From NCBI GenBank assembly GCA_025923995.1, contig JAICEW010000022.1:1-35052 (forward strand): 35,052 bases of DNA. The letters run 5' to 3'. Source of the DNA: Vicinamibacteria bacterium (GTDB taxonomy: Bacteria; Acidobacteriota; Vicinamibacteria; Fen-336). A model generated the notes under the pieces. It was not told where the DNA came from and ran no database searches. It was given only the letters and a program-made list of their open reading frames with translations. The stretch's first letter is position 1; each line of letters opens with the position of its first letter. Position numbers and translations under genes: made by a program. Positions 1-8,317 of the stretch are shown in pieces.

Positions 1-456
1 GACGCGCACGGACTCGTGCACGAGCGCGCCCTGCCACCGTCCCCGGCGCCGGTCGTACAGGCGCAGCTGCGGGTCGGGGTACCAGTCTGTGGCGCGGATG
101 AACCGGCCGAGGTAGTGCGCCGCGCGGGGGATGCGGTAGCCGTCGTGCTCGAAGCCGCCTTCGCGCAGCGACTGGATCTCGTCACGCAGCGCGGGCGTCA
201 CCCGCTCGTCGGCGTCCACCGCCAGCACCCAGTCGTGGCGCGCGTGGTCCGACGCGTAGTTGCGCTGGCCCACGTAGCCGGGCCAGGGCGCGTTCACCAG
301 CACCCGGGCCCCCGCCGCCTCCGCCACGGAGCGGGTGCGGTCGCTGGAGCCGCCGTCCACGAGCAGCACCTCGTCGCAGAAGGCCACGCTGCTCAGCGCG
401 TCGGGCAGACGCTCCTCCTCGTCCTTGGCGATGATCACGGCCGAGATGGGCGGCAC
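1..456 (-). CDS. Family 2 glycosyltransferase, LPS-core type (C-terminus cut by window edge)
   Basis: This is an inverting GT-A glycosyltransferase, probably adding a sugar to lipopolysaccharide or another surface glycan at the cytoplasmic face of the inner membrane. Read on the minus strand, the first 152 codons give the classic family 2 start ISAVIIAKDEE, followed by VDGGSSDRT (nucleotide-sugar aspartate) and AVDADE (metal-binding DxD-like motif). Further on, WYPDPQLRLY and VHES resemble the WaaE/KdtX-like subgroup. The frame runs off base 1, so the C-terminal part is missing. I chose GTG at 456 because the conserved beta strand begins five residues later. An in-frame ATG at 519 is also possible but would add 21 unlike residues and overlap the pyrE start. 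A TATACT hexamer sits just upstream of the GTG, so the mRNA may be nearly leaderless. It is divergent from pyrE. Family assignment is firm; the acceptor is unknown. Confidence 0.85.
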   Translation of the reverse strand, partial: MPPISAVIIAKDEEERLPDALSSVAFCDEVLLVDGGSSDRTRSVAEAAGARVLVNAPWPGYVGQRNYASDHARHDWVLAVDADERVTPALRDEIQSLREGGFEHDGYRIPRAAHYLGRFIRATDWYPDPQLRLYDRRRGRWQGALVHESVRV

Positions 457-463
457 CGGGATG

Positions 464-505
464 AAGTATAGGCGCTCGGTGCGACATCGCGTGGTGATGG
501 ATAAT
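464..505. promoter_or_regulatory. Candidate divergent -10 elements for glycosyltransferase and pyrE
   Basis: On the minus strand TATACT (469 to 464) lies 7 bases before the GTG of the glycosyltransferase. On the plus strand GATAAT (500-505) lies 12 bases before the pyrE ATG at 518. Neither gene has a clear Shine-Dalgarno sequence, which would fit short-leader or leaderless transcripts. No good -35 hexamer is visible for either, so this is a prediction from -10 similarity and spacing only. Confidence 0.35.
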
Positions 506-517
506 GCGCGGCGGACC

Positions 518-1096
518 ATGACCGAAGACCTCCTGCCGCTGTTCAAGGAGCGGGGCGCGCTGCTGGAAGGGCACTTCCTGCTCTCGTCGGGGCTCCACTC
601 GCCGCGCTACGTGCAGTGCGCGCGCGTCCTCATGGACCCCCCGCTCGCGACACGGCTGGGCGCCGCGCTGGCCGAGGCGCTGCGGCCCGCGCTGCCGACC
701 GCGCCGGGCGTCGTGGTCGCGCCCGCGCTGGGCGGGGTGCTGGTCGCGCACGAGGTCGCGCGCGCCTTCGGCGTGCGGGGGCTGTTCACCGAGCGCCAGG
801 ACGGAGCGATGACGCTGCGGCGCGGGTTCGCGCTCGCGCCGGGAGAGGGCGTGGTGGTCGTCGAGGACGCGATCACGACGGGCGGCTCGACGCGCGAGGT
901 GATGGACGCGGTGCGCGCGCTGGGCGCCCGCGTGGAGGCGGTCGGCTGCCTGATCGACCGCAGCGGCGGCGTGGACCTGGGCGTGCCGCTGCGCAGCCTG
1001 GTGCGCCTCGACGTGCCGACGTATCCCGCGGAGTCCTGCCCGCTGTGCGCGTCCGGGTCGACCGCAGTGAAGCCCGGCTCGCGCGGCGTGCGCTGA
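518..1096 (+). CDS. pyrE: Orotate phosphoribosyltransferase
   Basis: Joins orotate to PRPP to form orotidine 5'-monophosphate, the fifth step of de novo pyrimidine synthesis, in the cytoplasm. The 192-residue protein matches the short bacterial PyrE form. It has an N-terminal LLSSGLHSPRY segment and the PRPP-binding signature VVVVEDAITTGGS followed by REVMDAV. ATG 518 is chosen because the family N-terminus begins there (MTEDLLPLFKERGAL). An in-frame ATG at 497 would add only seven unlike residues. No strong ribosome site precedes it. It is the first gene of the plus-strand run, and the next gene truA starts 8 bases after its stop, so the two are probably co-transcribed. A second pyrimidine gene, the salvage enzyme upp, lies far downstream in a different unit. 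Confidence 0.95.
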   Translation: MTEDLLPLFKERGALLEGHFLLSSGLHSPRYVQCARVLMDPPLATRLGAALAEALRPALPTAPGVVVAPALGGVLVAHEVARAFGVRGLFTERQDGAMTLRRGFALAPGEGVVVVEDAITTGGSTREVMDAVRALGARVEAVGCLIDRSGGVDLGVPLRSLVRLDVPTYPAESCPLCASGSTAVKPGSRGVR

Positions 1097-1104
1097 GGGC
1101 GTCC

Positions 1105-1881
1105 TTGCCCGCGTACCGCCTGACCCTCGCGTACGACGGCACCGACTTCGAGGGCTGGCAGGCGCAGGAGCGGCCGGAGGCCCCGCCCGTCCGCACCGTG
1201 CAGGGCGAGCTGGAGGCGGCGCTGCGGCGCCTGGCCGGTGACACGCCCGTCCGGGTCGCCGGCGCGGGACGGACGGACGCGGGCGTCCACGCGCTGGGGC
1301 AGGTGGCCTCGTTCGAGCTGCCCCGCGCCTACGAGCCGCCGGCGCTCCAGCGCGCGCTGAACGGGCTGCTGCCCGCCGACGTGCGCGTGCTGGAGGCGGC
1401 CGAGGCGCCCCCCGGGTTCCACGCGCGCAAGAGCGCGCTCTCCAAGCTCTACCGCTACGAGCTCGACACCGGGCCCGTGCAGCTCCCGACGCGCCGGCGG
1501 CATGCGGGCCACGTCCCCTGGACGCTGGACGCGGAGGCGGTCGCGGAGACGGCCGCGCTCTTCGTGGGACGCCACGACTTCGCCTCGCTCGCCTCCGCGG
1601 GAGGCTCCGCGCGCACGACCGTCCGCACCATCACGCGCTCCCACGTCGCGTTCCTGGGCGCGACCCTGAGCTACGAGGTGGAAGCGAGCGGCTTCCTGCG
1701 CAAGATGGTGCGCAGCATCGTGGGCGCGCTGATCGACGTGGGGCGGGGCGCGCTCGGCCCCCAGGACGTGGGGCGCGCGCTCGCGGCCCGTGACCGCCGG
1801 GCCTGGCCCGGGCCCGCGCCCGCCTGCGGCCTCACGCTGGTCCGCGTGGACTACGCGCCCGCGGACGCGATGCTAGAATAG
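1105..1881 (+). CDS. truA: tRNA pseudouridine(38-40) synthase
   Basis: Converts uridines 38-40 in the tRNA anticodon arm to pseudouridine. The 258-residue protein has the TruA start YRLTLAYDGTDFEGWQAQ, the catalytic-aspartate motif GAGRTDAGVHALGQ, the KLYRYEL strand and a C-terminal SGFLRKMVRSIVGAL segment, so it is full length. The only sensible start is TTG at 1105, preceded by GAGGG six bases upstream. No ATG or GTG lies in frame between the pyrE stop and the first conserved strand. It sits between pyrE and uppS. Confidence 0.95.
   Translation: MPAYRLTLAYDGTDFEGWQAQERPEAPPVRTVQGELEAALRRLAGDTPVRVAGAGRTDAGVHALGQVASFELPRAYEPPALQRALNGLLPADVRVLEAAEAPPGFHARKSALSKLYRYELDTGPVQLPTRRRHAGHVPWTLDAEAVAETAALFVGRHDFASLASAGGSARTTVRTITRSHVAFLGATLSYEVEASGFLRKMVRSIVGALIDVGRGALGPQDVGRALAARDRRAWPGPAPACGLTLVRVDYAPADAMLE
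1871..1879 (+). promoter_or_regulatory. Possible extended -10 element before uppS
   Basis: TGCTAGAAT overlaps the last codons of truA, 22 bases before the uppS ATG. It matches the TGnTATAAT extended -10 form seen upstream of other genes in this window. It lies in coding sequence and has no clear -35, so it may be chance. If real, it would give uppS-cdsA their own transcript. Confidence 0.25.
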
Positions 1882-1900
1882 CCCTCCCGAGCCACAGCGC

Positions 1901-2689
1901 ATGTCACTCCAGGATCTGCTCGCGGTCGTCCCCTCGGGTTCCGAGGAGCAGGCGCTCGTGCGAGCGATCGACTGGACGCGCCTGCCGCGCCACGTCGCGA
2001 TCATCATGGACGGCAACGGACGCTGGGCGAAGCTGCGCCACAAGCGCCGCGTCGAGGGTCACCGCGCCGGGATCGCGTCCGTCCGCGACGTGGTCGAGAC
2101 CTCGGCCCGCCTGGGCCTGCAGGTGCTGACGCTGTACGCGTTCTCGGTCGAGAACTGGAAGCGGCCCAAGACCGAGGTGTCGACGCTGATGGCGCTGCTC
2201 AAGCGCTACCTGCGCATCGAGCTGGACACGCTGCTGCGCAACAACATCCGCTTCCGCGTCATCGGGCGGATGGACGAGCTGCCGATCGACGTGCAGAAGG
2301 AGCTGCAGCGGGGGATGGACCGCACCGCGCACGCGACGGGGCTGCTGTTCAACATCGCCCTCAACTACGGCGGGCGCGCGGAGATCACGGACGCCGTGCG
2401 GCGGCTGGCCACGGACCTGCTCGCCAACGGGCGCGACGCCGGCCACATCGACGAGGCCATGCTCTCGTCGTACCTCTACACGGCCGGCCAGCCCGACCCG
2501 GACCTGCTCATCCGCACCAGCGGCGAGCTGCGCATCTCGAACTTCCTGCTCTGGCAGATCGCGTACGCGGAGATCTGGGTGACCGAGGTGCTCTGGCCCG
2601 ACTTCCGCCGCCGGCACCTGCTGCAGGCCATCGCCGACTACCAGAAGCGCGAGCGCCGCTACGGGGGGATCGCCCCGCCCACCGCGTGA
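1901..2689 (+). CDS. uppS: Undecaprenyl (di-trans,poly-cis) diphosphate synthase
   Basis: Extends farnesyl diphosphate with isopentenyl units in cis to make undecaprenyl diphosphate, the lipid carrier for peptidoglycan and surface glycans. The 262-residue protein has the catalytic motif IMDGNGRWAK (Asp37), then GHRAG, YAFSVENWKRP, NIALNYGGRAEI and the C-terminal RTSGELRISNFLLWQ segment that binds diphosphate and magnesium. It carries an N-terminal extension of about 30 residues before the conserved core. ATG 1901 gives the full core and follows truA by 19 bases. The stop overlaps the start of cdsA (GTGA). The uppS-cdsA-dxr-rseP order is a widely conserved bacterial cluster. Confidence 0.96.
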   Translation: MSLQDLLAVVPSGSEEQALVRAIDWTRLPRHVAIIMDGNGRWAKLRHKRRVEGHRAGIASVRDVVETSARLGLQVLTLYAFSVENWKRPKTEVSTLMALLKRYLRIELDTLLRNNIRFRVIGRMDELPIDVQKELQRGMDRTAHATGLLFNIALNYGGRAEITDAVRRLATDLLANGRDAGHIDEAMLSSYLYTAGQPDPDLLIRTSGELRISNFLLWQIAYAEIWVTEVLWPDFRRRHLLQAIADYQKRERRYGGIAPPTA

Positions 2690-3552
2690 GCGAAGGCGGA
2701 GCGCCGGCCGCCCGCTCCGAGCTCGCCCGACGCATCGGGACGGCCGTCGTCGCCCTGCCTCTGCTGCTCGCGGGGATGCTGTGGGCGCCGGCCTGGGTCG
2801 GGTTCGCGATCGTCACGGTCGCGGTCGCTCTGGGTGCCTGGGAGTTCGATGGGCTGCTGCGGGCGCGCGGACTGAAGGGCTTTCGCATCGTTGGCGCGCT
2901 GGTGCTGGCGTGGCTGTACATGCGTCTCGCGCGTGGGGCGTGGGAGGATCTGCTGCCCATCGCACTGGGCTGCTGGCTGGAGCTGTCGCTCTGGCCGCTC
3001 GTCGCGCTCCTCGTCCTGAGCGCGCTCCTGTTCCGCGCCGGCGACTTCGCGAGCGAGGTCCCGGCGGCGGGGCTCACGCTGCTCGGCGCGGTGTACCTGG
3101 GTGGCCTGGGAGGGTCGATCGCTGCCCTGCGTGTGATGGGGCCGGATTCGATCGGCCCCTGGCGCATCGGCCTGCTCCTCGCGATCGTGATGGCTTCCGA
3201 CACGGCCGCCTATTTCGTGGGCCGTGCCCTGGGGCGCCGCAAGCTGGCGCCCGCCATCTCGCCCGGCAAGACCGTCGAGGGGGCCGTCGGGGGAGTCGTG
3301 GGCGGGGTGCTCGGCGCCTGGGCGGTCAGCGCGGCCGGGCTCGGCCTGCCCGTGTGGCACGTGGTGGTCCTGGGTGTCCTGGTCACGCTGTTCGCGATCG
3401 TGGGGGACCTGCTGGAGAGCCTCCTGAAGCGGTGGGCCGGGGTGAAGGACTCGGGCCGGCTGTTCCCGGGCCACGGGGGCATGCTGGACCGGCTCGACAG
3501 CTTGCTGTTCGGCGCGGCCGTCCTGTACTATTACTTCAGCTTGTACGGCTGA
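2686..3552 (+). CDS. cdsA: Phosphatidate cytidylyltransferase
   Basis: Makes CDP-diacylglycerol from CTP and phosphatidic acid, the branch point for membrane phospholipids, in the inner membrane. The 288-residue protein is mostly hydrophobic, with about eight predicted membrane segments. It has the CdsA signature region: ASDTAAYFVGRALGRRKLAP, then SPGKTVEG, and C-terminal VKDSGRLFPGHGGMLDRLDS. The GTG start at 2686 overlaps the uppS stop by four bases (GTGA), which suggests translational coupling. A GC-rich hairpin follows the stop. Confidence 0.95.
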   Translation: MSEGGAPAARSELARRIGTAVVALPLLLAGMLWAPAWVGFAIVTVAVALGAWEFDGLLRARGLKGFRIVGALVLAWLYMRLARGAWEDLLPIALGCWLELSLWPLVALLVLSALLFRAGDFASEVPAAGLTLLGAVYLGGLGGSIAALRVMGPDSIGPWRIGLLLAIVMASDTAAYFVGRALGRRKLAPAISPGKTVEGAVGGVVGGVLGAWAVSAAGLGLPVWHVVVLGVLVTLFAIVGDLLESLLKRWAGVKDSGRLFPGHGGMLDRLDSLLFGAAVLYYYFSLYG

Positions 3553-3554
3553 CC

Positions 3555-3576
3555 ACGGCCCCTCGACCGGGGCCGT
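3555..3576 (+). terminator. Hairpin between cdsA and dxr
   Basis: ACGGCCCC (3555-3562) and GGGGCCGT (3569-3576) form a perfect 8-bp stem with a 6-base loop, three bases after the cdsA stop. It is followed by TCGTACTTAT, not a run of T, so it is at best a weak or Rho-assisted terminator, or an RNA-stability element between cdsA and dxr. Confidence 0.45.
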
Positions 3577-3613
3577 TCGTACTTATGGGCCATCGAGGTT
3601 CAAGACCCCCCGC

Positions 3614-4786
3614 ATGAAAGGCCTCGCCATCCTCGGCAGCACCGGATCGGTGGGCACGAACGTGCTCCGCGTGGTGGATGCCTTCCCGGACCGCCTGCGC
3701 GTGGTGGCGCTCGCGGCCGGCTCGAACGTGGAGCGCCTGGCGGAGCAGGTGGCCCGGTACCGCCCGCAGGCGGTGTCCGTCTCGACGCCCGAGGCCCGCG
3801 ACGCGCTGGCCCGCCTCGTGGATCTCTCGGGCGTGAAGGTGGGCGTGGGGCGGGACGGCGCGGTGGCGGTCGCGACGCACGCGGACGCTTCGATGGTGGT
3901 CGCCGCCGCGGTGGGTGCGGTCGGGCTCGTCCCGACCTACCGCGCGCTGGAGGCCGGCAAGGACGTGGCGCTCGCGAACAAGGAGACGCTGGTGATGGCG
4001 GGCGAGCTGATGGTCGCGGAGTCGCGCGCCCACGGCGGCCGGCTGCTGCCCATCGACAGCGAGCACTGCGCGCTCCACCAGTGCCTGGACGGGCGGCGCC
4101 CGGACGAGGTGCGGCGGCTGGTCCTGACCGCCTCGGGCGGGCCGTTCCGCACGCGCGCCCGCGACACCTTCGCGTCCATCACGCCGGAGGAGGCGCTGTG
4201 CCATCCGACGTGGTCGATGGGCCGCAAGATCACGATCGACTCGGCCACGCTCATGAACAAGGGCCTCGAGGTGATCGAGGCGCGCTGGCTGTTCGGCCTG
4301 CCGACCGAGCGGGTGAGCGTGCTCATCCACCCGCAGTCGGTGGTGCACTCGATGGTCGAGTTCGTGGACGGCACGGTGCTGGCCCAGCTGGGTGTCACCG
4401 ACATGCGCCTGCCCATCCAGTACGCGCTGTCGCACCCGGAGCGCTGGGAGGCGGCCATCCCGGGGATGGACTTCACGCGCGCGCTCTCGCTCGACTTCGA
4501 CGTGCCGGACCACGACCGCTTCCCGTGCCTCGGCCTCGCCTACCAGGCGCTGGCCGGAGGCGGCTGCCTGCCGGCCGTCCTCAACGCCGCCAACGAGGAA
4601 GCGGTGGGGGCGTTCCTCGAGGGGCGCATCCCGTTCACAGCCATTCCCGAGCAGGTCGCGGAGACGCTCTCCGCGCGGCCCCCGGCCGCGCTGGGCGCGC
4701 TCGACGACGTGCTCGACGCCGACGCCTGGGCCCGCGACCACACGCGGGCGGGGCTGGCTCGGCGGTCCGCCCGGGTGGGCGTGTAG
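3614..4786 (+). CDS. dxr: 1-deoxy-D-xylulose 5-phosphate reductoisomerase
   Basis: Converts 1-deoxy-D-xylulose 5-phosphate to 2-C-methylerythritol 4-phosphate with NADPH, the committed step of the MEP route to isoprenoids. The 390-residue protein is full length. It shows the NADPH-binding GSTGSVGTNVLRVV near the N-terminus, ANKETLVMAGELM, the metal-binding PIDSEHCALHQCL, SGGPFR, and the substrate-loop region HPTWSMGRKITIDSATLMNKG with GLEVIEA. The ATG at 3614 directly precedes the Rossmann strand. It supplies isopentenyl units for UppS two genes upstream, and rseP starts six bases after its stop. Confidence 0.97.
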   Translation: MKGLAILGSTGSVGTNVLRVVDAFPDRLRVVALAAGSNVERLAEQVARYRPQAVSVSTPEARDALARLVDLSGVKVGVGRDGAVAVATHADASMVVAAAVGAVGLVPTYRALEAGKDVALANKETLVMAGELMVAESRAHGGRLLPIDSEHCALHQCLDGRRPDEVRRLVLTASGGPFRTRARDTFASITPEEALCHPTWSMGRKITIDSATLMNKGLEVIEARWLFGLPTERVSVLIHPQSVVHSMVEFVDGTVLAQLGVTDMRLPIQYALSHPERWEAAIPGMDFTRALSLDFDVPDHDRFPCLGLAYQALAGGGCLPAVLNAANEEAVGAFLEGRIPFTAIPEQVAETLSARPPAALGALDDVLDADAWARDHTRAGLARRSARVGV

Positions 4787-4792
4787 GAGCCC

Positions 4793-6136
4793 ATGAACTT
4801 CCTGTACAGCATCGGTCCGTTCATCCTCGTGCTCGGGATCATCATCTTCGTGCACGAGTTCGGCCACTTCATCACCGCCAAGGCGTTCGGGATGCGCGTC
4901 TTCATCTTCTCGTTCGGCTTCGGGAAGCGGCTCATCGGCTTCAAGCGGGGCGACACGGACTACCGGCTGTCGCTCATCCCCCTCGGCGGGTACGTGAAGC
5001 TGGAGGGCGAGCCCGAGGACCACCTCTCCGAGGACGTGAGCGCGCTGGGCGACGGGAAGGACTTCACCGCGCGGCCGCGCTGGCAGAAGTTCCTCGTCTA
5101 CCTGGCCGGGCCCCTCATGAACGCCGTGCTCACGATCGCCGTCTTCACCGGGCTGTTCCGCGCGGGCTCGGGCGAGGTGGACGCGACCTACATGTCGGCC
5201 CCCGTGATCGGCGCCGTCGAGGCCGACTCGCCCGCGGCCAGGGCCGGCGTCCAGCCCGGCGACGAGATCGTCTCGGTGGACGGCAAGCGCATCGCGGCCT
5301 GGGAGGACGCGATGCTCGCCATCCTGATCCGTCCCGACGCGGACATCCAGCTCGGCGTCCGCCGCAACGGCGCCGAGCAGACGCTTCCGGTGCGCTCGAC
5401 CGCGCGTCCGCACGCGGAGGACACCTCCGGCAAGGAGCTGGTCGGGCACATCGGCGTCACGCCCGTGCTGCTGGTGAAGCCGATCCCCGGCGAGCCGGCC
5501 ATGGAAGCCGGCGTGCGGCCGGGGGACCAGCTCCTGAAGGTGGACGACCGCCCGATCGGATCGTTCGCCGACCTGGTCGAGGTCGTGAGCGCCTCGCAGG
5601 GCAAGAGCCTGCGGCTGCAGCTGCGGCGGGACGGCCAGACGCTCGAGATCCCGGTGACTCCGCGCCAGAAGGCCGAAGGGCCGCGCATCGGCCTGGGCCC
5701 GCACACGATCTTCAAGCAGTACGACCTGCGGGGCGCGTTCGCCGAGGCCTGCCGCACCACCTGGCTGCAGACCAAGCTCACGCTCGAGGTGGTGAAGCGC
5801 CTGCTGACCGCGCGGCTGTCGCCCAAGACCATGATGGGCCCGCTGGGGATCGGCAAGAAGGCCGGCGAGGAGGCGCAGCGCGGCCTGGCCGCCTTCCTCC
5901 AGCTGATCGCGATGATCAGCCTCCAGGTGGGCATCCTCAACCTGTTCCCGCTGGCGCCGCTGGACGGCGGCCACCTGGCCATCATCGGCCTCGAGGGACT
6001 GATCCGCCGCGACCTCAGCCTCGACATGAAGGCGCGCATCGCGAACGCGGGCGCCCTGGTCCTGCTGGGTCTGATCGTGGTGGTGCTGTACTCGGACCTC
6101 AGCAAGACGAGCGCGCTGTCGAAGTACCTCCCGTAG
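4793..6136 (+). CDS. rseP: Site-2 membrane metalloprotease RseP with two PDZ domains
   Basis: Intramembrane zinc protease. In Gram-negative bacteria the family cuts anti-sigma factors such as RseA, and also signal-peptide remnants, after a first periplasmic cut. In the 447-residue protein the zinc motif HEFGH is at residues 21-25 in the first membrane helix. Two PDZ domains follow (about 130-200, with AGVQPGDEIVSVDG, and about 215-285, with AGVRPGDQLLKVDD). The C-terminal membrane part has NLFPLAPLDGGHL, which carries the third zinc ligand. It follows dxr in the conserved order. The substrate here is not known; no rseA/sigma-E pair lies in the window. Confidence 0.95.
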   Translation: MNFLYSIGPFILVLGIIIFVHEFGHFITAKAFGMRVFIFSFGFGKRLIGFKRGDTDYRLSLIPLGGYVKLEGEPEDHLSEDVSALGDGKDFTARPRWQKFLVYLAGPLMNAVLTIAVFTGLFRAGSGEVDATYMSAPVIGAVEADSPAARAGVQPGDEIVSVDGKRIAAWEDAMLAILIRPDADIQLGVRRNGAEQTLPVRSTARPHAEDTSGKELVGHIGVTPVLLVKPIPGEPAMEAGVRPGDQLLKVDDRPIGSFADLVEVVSASQGKSLRLQLRRDGQTLEIPVTPRQKAEGPRIGLGPHTIFKQYDLRGAFAEACRTTWLQTKLTLEVVKRLLTARLSPKTMMGPLGIGKKAGEEAQRGLAAFLQLIAMISLQVGILNLFPLAPLDGGHLAIIGLEGLIRRDLSLDMKARIANAGALVLLGLIVVVLYSDLSKTSALSKYLP

Positions 6137-6144
6137 GAGGAGCC

Positions 6145-6624
6145 ACGGACGAGCTGGGCGTTCGGCTCCTGGACGTCGACGACGCCGAGCCCTGCGCGCG
6201 GATGATGTCCGCCTCCGAGCCCTGGCTCACGCTGGGGCGCTCGTTCGAGAAGTCGCTCGAGATCGTGCGCCACCCGGCCAAGGAGGTCTGGGTGGTGCCG
6301 GGGACCGACGGCCCCTGCGCATTCGTGATCCTCGACATGCACGGCGCGTTCACGGGCTACGTGCAGACGATCTGCGTTCGGCCCGACGAGCGCGGGCGGG
6401 GCCTGGGCACGCGCCTGCTCGGCTGGGCCGAGGCGCGCATCTTCCGCGAGAGCCCGAACGTGTTCCTCTGCGTCTCGTCCTTCAACCCCGGCGCCCTCCG
6501 GCTCTACGAGCGGCTGGGTTATGCGGTGGTGGGCACGCTCGACGACTACATCGTGCGCGGGCACGCCGAGGTGCTGATGCGCAAGACGCGCGGGCCCTGG
6601 CGGGAGTTCGCTACTCGATCGTGA
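6145..6624 (+). CDS. GNAT-family N-acetyltransferase (start codon uncertain)
   Basis: Transfers an acetyl group from acetyl-CoA, perhaps to a protein N-terminus like RimI; the substrate is not shown by the sequence. The GNAT core is clear: a beta strand with VQTICVRPDE, the acetyl-CoA pyrophosphate loop RGRGLGTRLL, and a C-terminal NPGALRLYERLGYAVVG segment. The start is odd. The fold's first strand (VRLLDVDDAEPC) begins right after the rseP stop and a strong AGGAGGAG ribosome site, but the first in-frame ATG is at 6202, inside the first helix. ACG at 6145 is 4 bases after AGGAGG, and CTG at 6154 is the other option. I give the ACG-based extent, about 159 residues. Its 3' end overlaps the convergent carboxypeptidase gene by 14 bases. 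Confidence 0.8.
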   Translation, partial: TDELGVRLLDVDDAEPCARMMSASEPWLTLGRSFEKSLEIVRHPAKEVWVVPGTDGPCAFVILDMHGAFTGYVQTICVRPDERGRGLGTRLLGWAEARIFRESPNVFLCVSSFNPGALRLYERLGYAVVGTLDDYIVRGHAEVLMRKTRGPWREFATRS

Positions 6625-8278
6625 AGGTCTGGAGCTCGACCGGGATCTGGACGTCCACGAACGCGGCGCTCACGGGGCCCCAGTTGCCCGCGGCGTCGCG
6701 CGCCCGCACGAACAGCAGGTGCCGGCCGACCGACCAGCCCGCGGTGGAGAGCACCGCCTGCACGGGCTCGACCGGCTCGTCGAACCCGCCGTCGCTCGCC
6801 GTCATCGGCAGCGGCACCGCGCCGGGCGACCAGGGCGGCGTGTCGAGGTAGGCCTCGGCCGCGGCCACGGTCTGCGTGGGCTCGACGCCGTTGGTGTTGT
6901 TGAAGCGCGTGTCGTCTGCCGTCGCGGTGAGCGTGAGCGGCTGGCCCACGGTCACGGTGGCCGGCTGCGCGAGGACGGAGTGCGCCTCGGGCCCCGCCGG
7001 CAGCTCGAAGGGGCGGCGCACCACGCGCGCGGCGTAGAGCAGCGCCTGGAGGTTGGTCGGATAGATGGTGTTCTCGAACGTCGCGCAGCTCTGGAAGAAG
7101 GTGGTGCCCAGCTCGAACGTGAAGGAGGCGACGCCCCGGTCGCCGTACGCGAACTCGCGCGTGGTGCCGTCGGTCACGTAGAGTTGGATGGACTGCTGGG
7201 GCGTGTGGTTGTTGAAGAACGCGAACTTTCGGCCCAGCGTCTGCAGCGCGGTCCCGTTGGGCGCCGGGGCGGCGGTCCAGCCCCACGGCCACATGACCAG
7301 CATGCCGGAGCTGTGGATGTCGATGAACAGGCCCGGCGTGTCGGAGGGCTGCGGGTCCGTGATGCCGCCGATCCAGCCGGTGGGCCACAGGGCGTCCGCG
7401 TAGCTCCGCGCCGCCTGCGTCTCCGGCTCCGAGGCGGGGGACGCGCCTCGGAAGGTCTCGGCGCAGGGGGAGGCGCTGGAGCCACCGCAGCAGCCCCACT
7501 GGAACGGGTAGTTCCGGTTCAGGTCCGCCCCCCGGTCCGCGCTCGCCGCCCCGCAGTAGCTCCCGTTGGTGTTCTTGCGCCAGAGGAGCCCCGTCTCGGC
7601 GTGCTTGCGGCCGTCGGGGTTGGCCTGCAGCATGAGGTGGATCTCGTGATGGTCGAGGATCCACGTCACGTCGGCGTCCGTGCCGTAGCGGCTCACCAGG
7701 TGCTCCGCGAACCGCGTCATGAGCTCGGCGGTCGTGTACTCCCGCGCGTGGATGGCCGAGGTCGCGAAGAACGCGGGCTTGGGGCCCGGCGACGCGGACG
7801 AGGTGAGGCGGAGGACCATCATGTCGTAGCCCGGCAGCCCGCCCGGGGCGGTCTTCTCCCACGAGTCGCCGGCGTCGATCCACGACGCGAGCTCCGGGTG
7901 AGCCAGCACCAACGCCTGCGCCGAGGCGAACGTCTCCTCCACCGTGCGGTAGCAAGGAAAGCCGGGGATGGCTTCGACCTGCCCGGGCAGCGGGACCCGG
8001 GGCCGCGTGTAGTCCGCGGTCAGCGCGGCGTCGACGGTCGGCACGAAGCCCAGCTCGACCAGCCGCCGCCAGCCGCTGCGGTCGACGTCGACCACGACCA
8101 CTTTCCGCGCGTGGTCCACCTCCCAGGGCTCGATCTCCGCGGCCAGGCGGTCGACCTGCGCGCGCTCCAGGAACGTCGCGCGGACGATCCACGGGCCGTC
8201 CCCGGAGGGCGGCTCGGCGGCGCCGGCGAGCGGGCCGGCCGCGAGGAGGGCGCACAGCGGGAGAAGACGCAGACGCAT
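6611..8278 (-). CDS. Secreted M14 zinc carboxypeptidase
   Basis: Metallocarboxypeptidase that removes C-terminal residues from peptides outside the cytoplasm. The 555-residue precursor has a signal peptide (about 1-21) and an N-terminal pro-like domain (about 28-95). The M14 catalytic domain has the zinc motif HARE (His177, Glu180), substrate-binding NPDGR and LNRNYPF, the third zinc ligand in DIHSSGM (His322) and the catalytic glutamate in FTFELGTTFF (Glu389). A C-terminal Ig-like domain (about 415-555) contains the phrase RARDAAGNWGP typical of fibronectin-like modules. This is closest in plan to carboxypeptidase T-type enzymes. ATG 8278 follows GGAGGT at good spacing. It is probably a separate transcript from the upstream methyltransferase, given the 68-base gap and a TAGACT -10 candidate. 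Confidence 0.92.
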   Translation of the reverse strand: MRLRLLPLCALLAAGPLAGAAEPPSGDGPWIVRATFLERAQVDRLAAEIEPWEVDHARKVVVVDVDRSGWRRLVELGFVPTVDAALTADYTRPRVPLPGQVEAIPGFPCYRTVEETFASAQALVLAHPELASWIDAGDSWEKTAPGGLPGYDMMVLRLTSSASPGPKPAFFATSAIHAREYTTAELMTRFAEHLVSRYGTDADVTWILDHHEIHLMLQANPDGRKHAETGLLWRKNTNGSYCGAASADRGADLNRNYPFQWGCCGGSSASPCAETFRGASPASEPETQAARSYADALWPTGWIGGITDPQPSDTPGLFIDIHSSGMLVMWPWGWTAAPAPNGTALQTLGRKFAFFNNHTPQQSIQLYVTDGTTREFAYGDRGVASFTFELGTTFFQSCATFENTIYPTNLQALLYAARVVRRPFELPAGPEAHSVLAQPATVTVGQPLTLTATADDTRFNNTNGVEPTQTVAAAEAYLDTPPWSPGAVPLPMTASDGGFDEPVEPVQAVLSTAGWSVGRHLLFVRARDAAGNWGPVSAAFVDVQIPVELQTFTIE

Positions 8279-8317
8279 GCGGTCGACCTCCGTGGTCAGC
8301 GGGACAGGAACGCGGGA

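Noticed and set aside
3536-5974. An 812-codon minus-strand open frame opposite dxr and rseP
   Set aside because: Its translation is Arg/His/Glu/Ala-rich with no recognisable domain and lies opposite two firmly identified genes.
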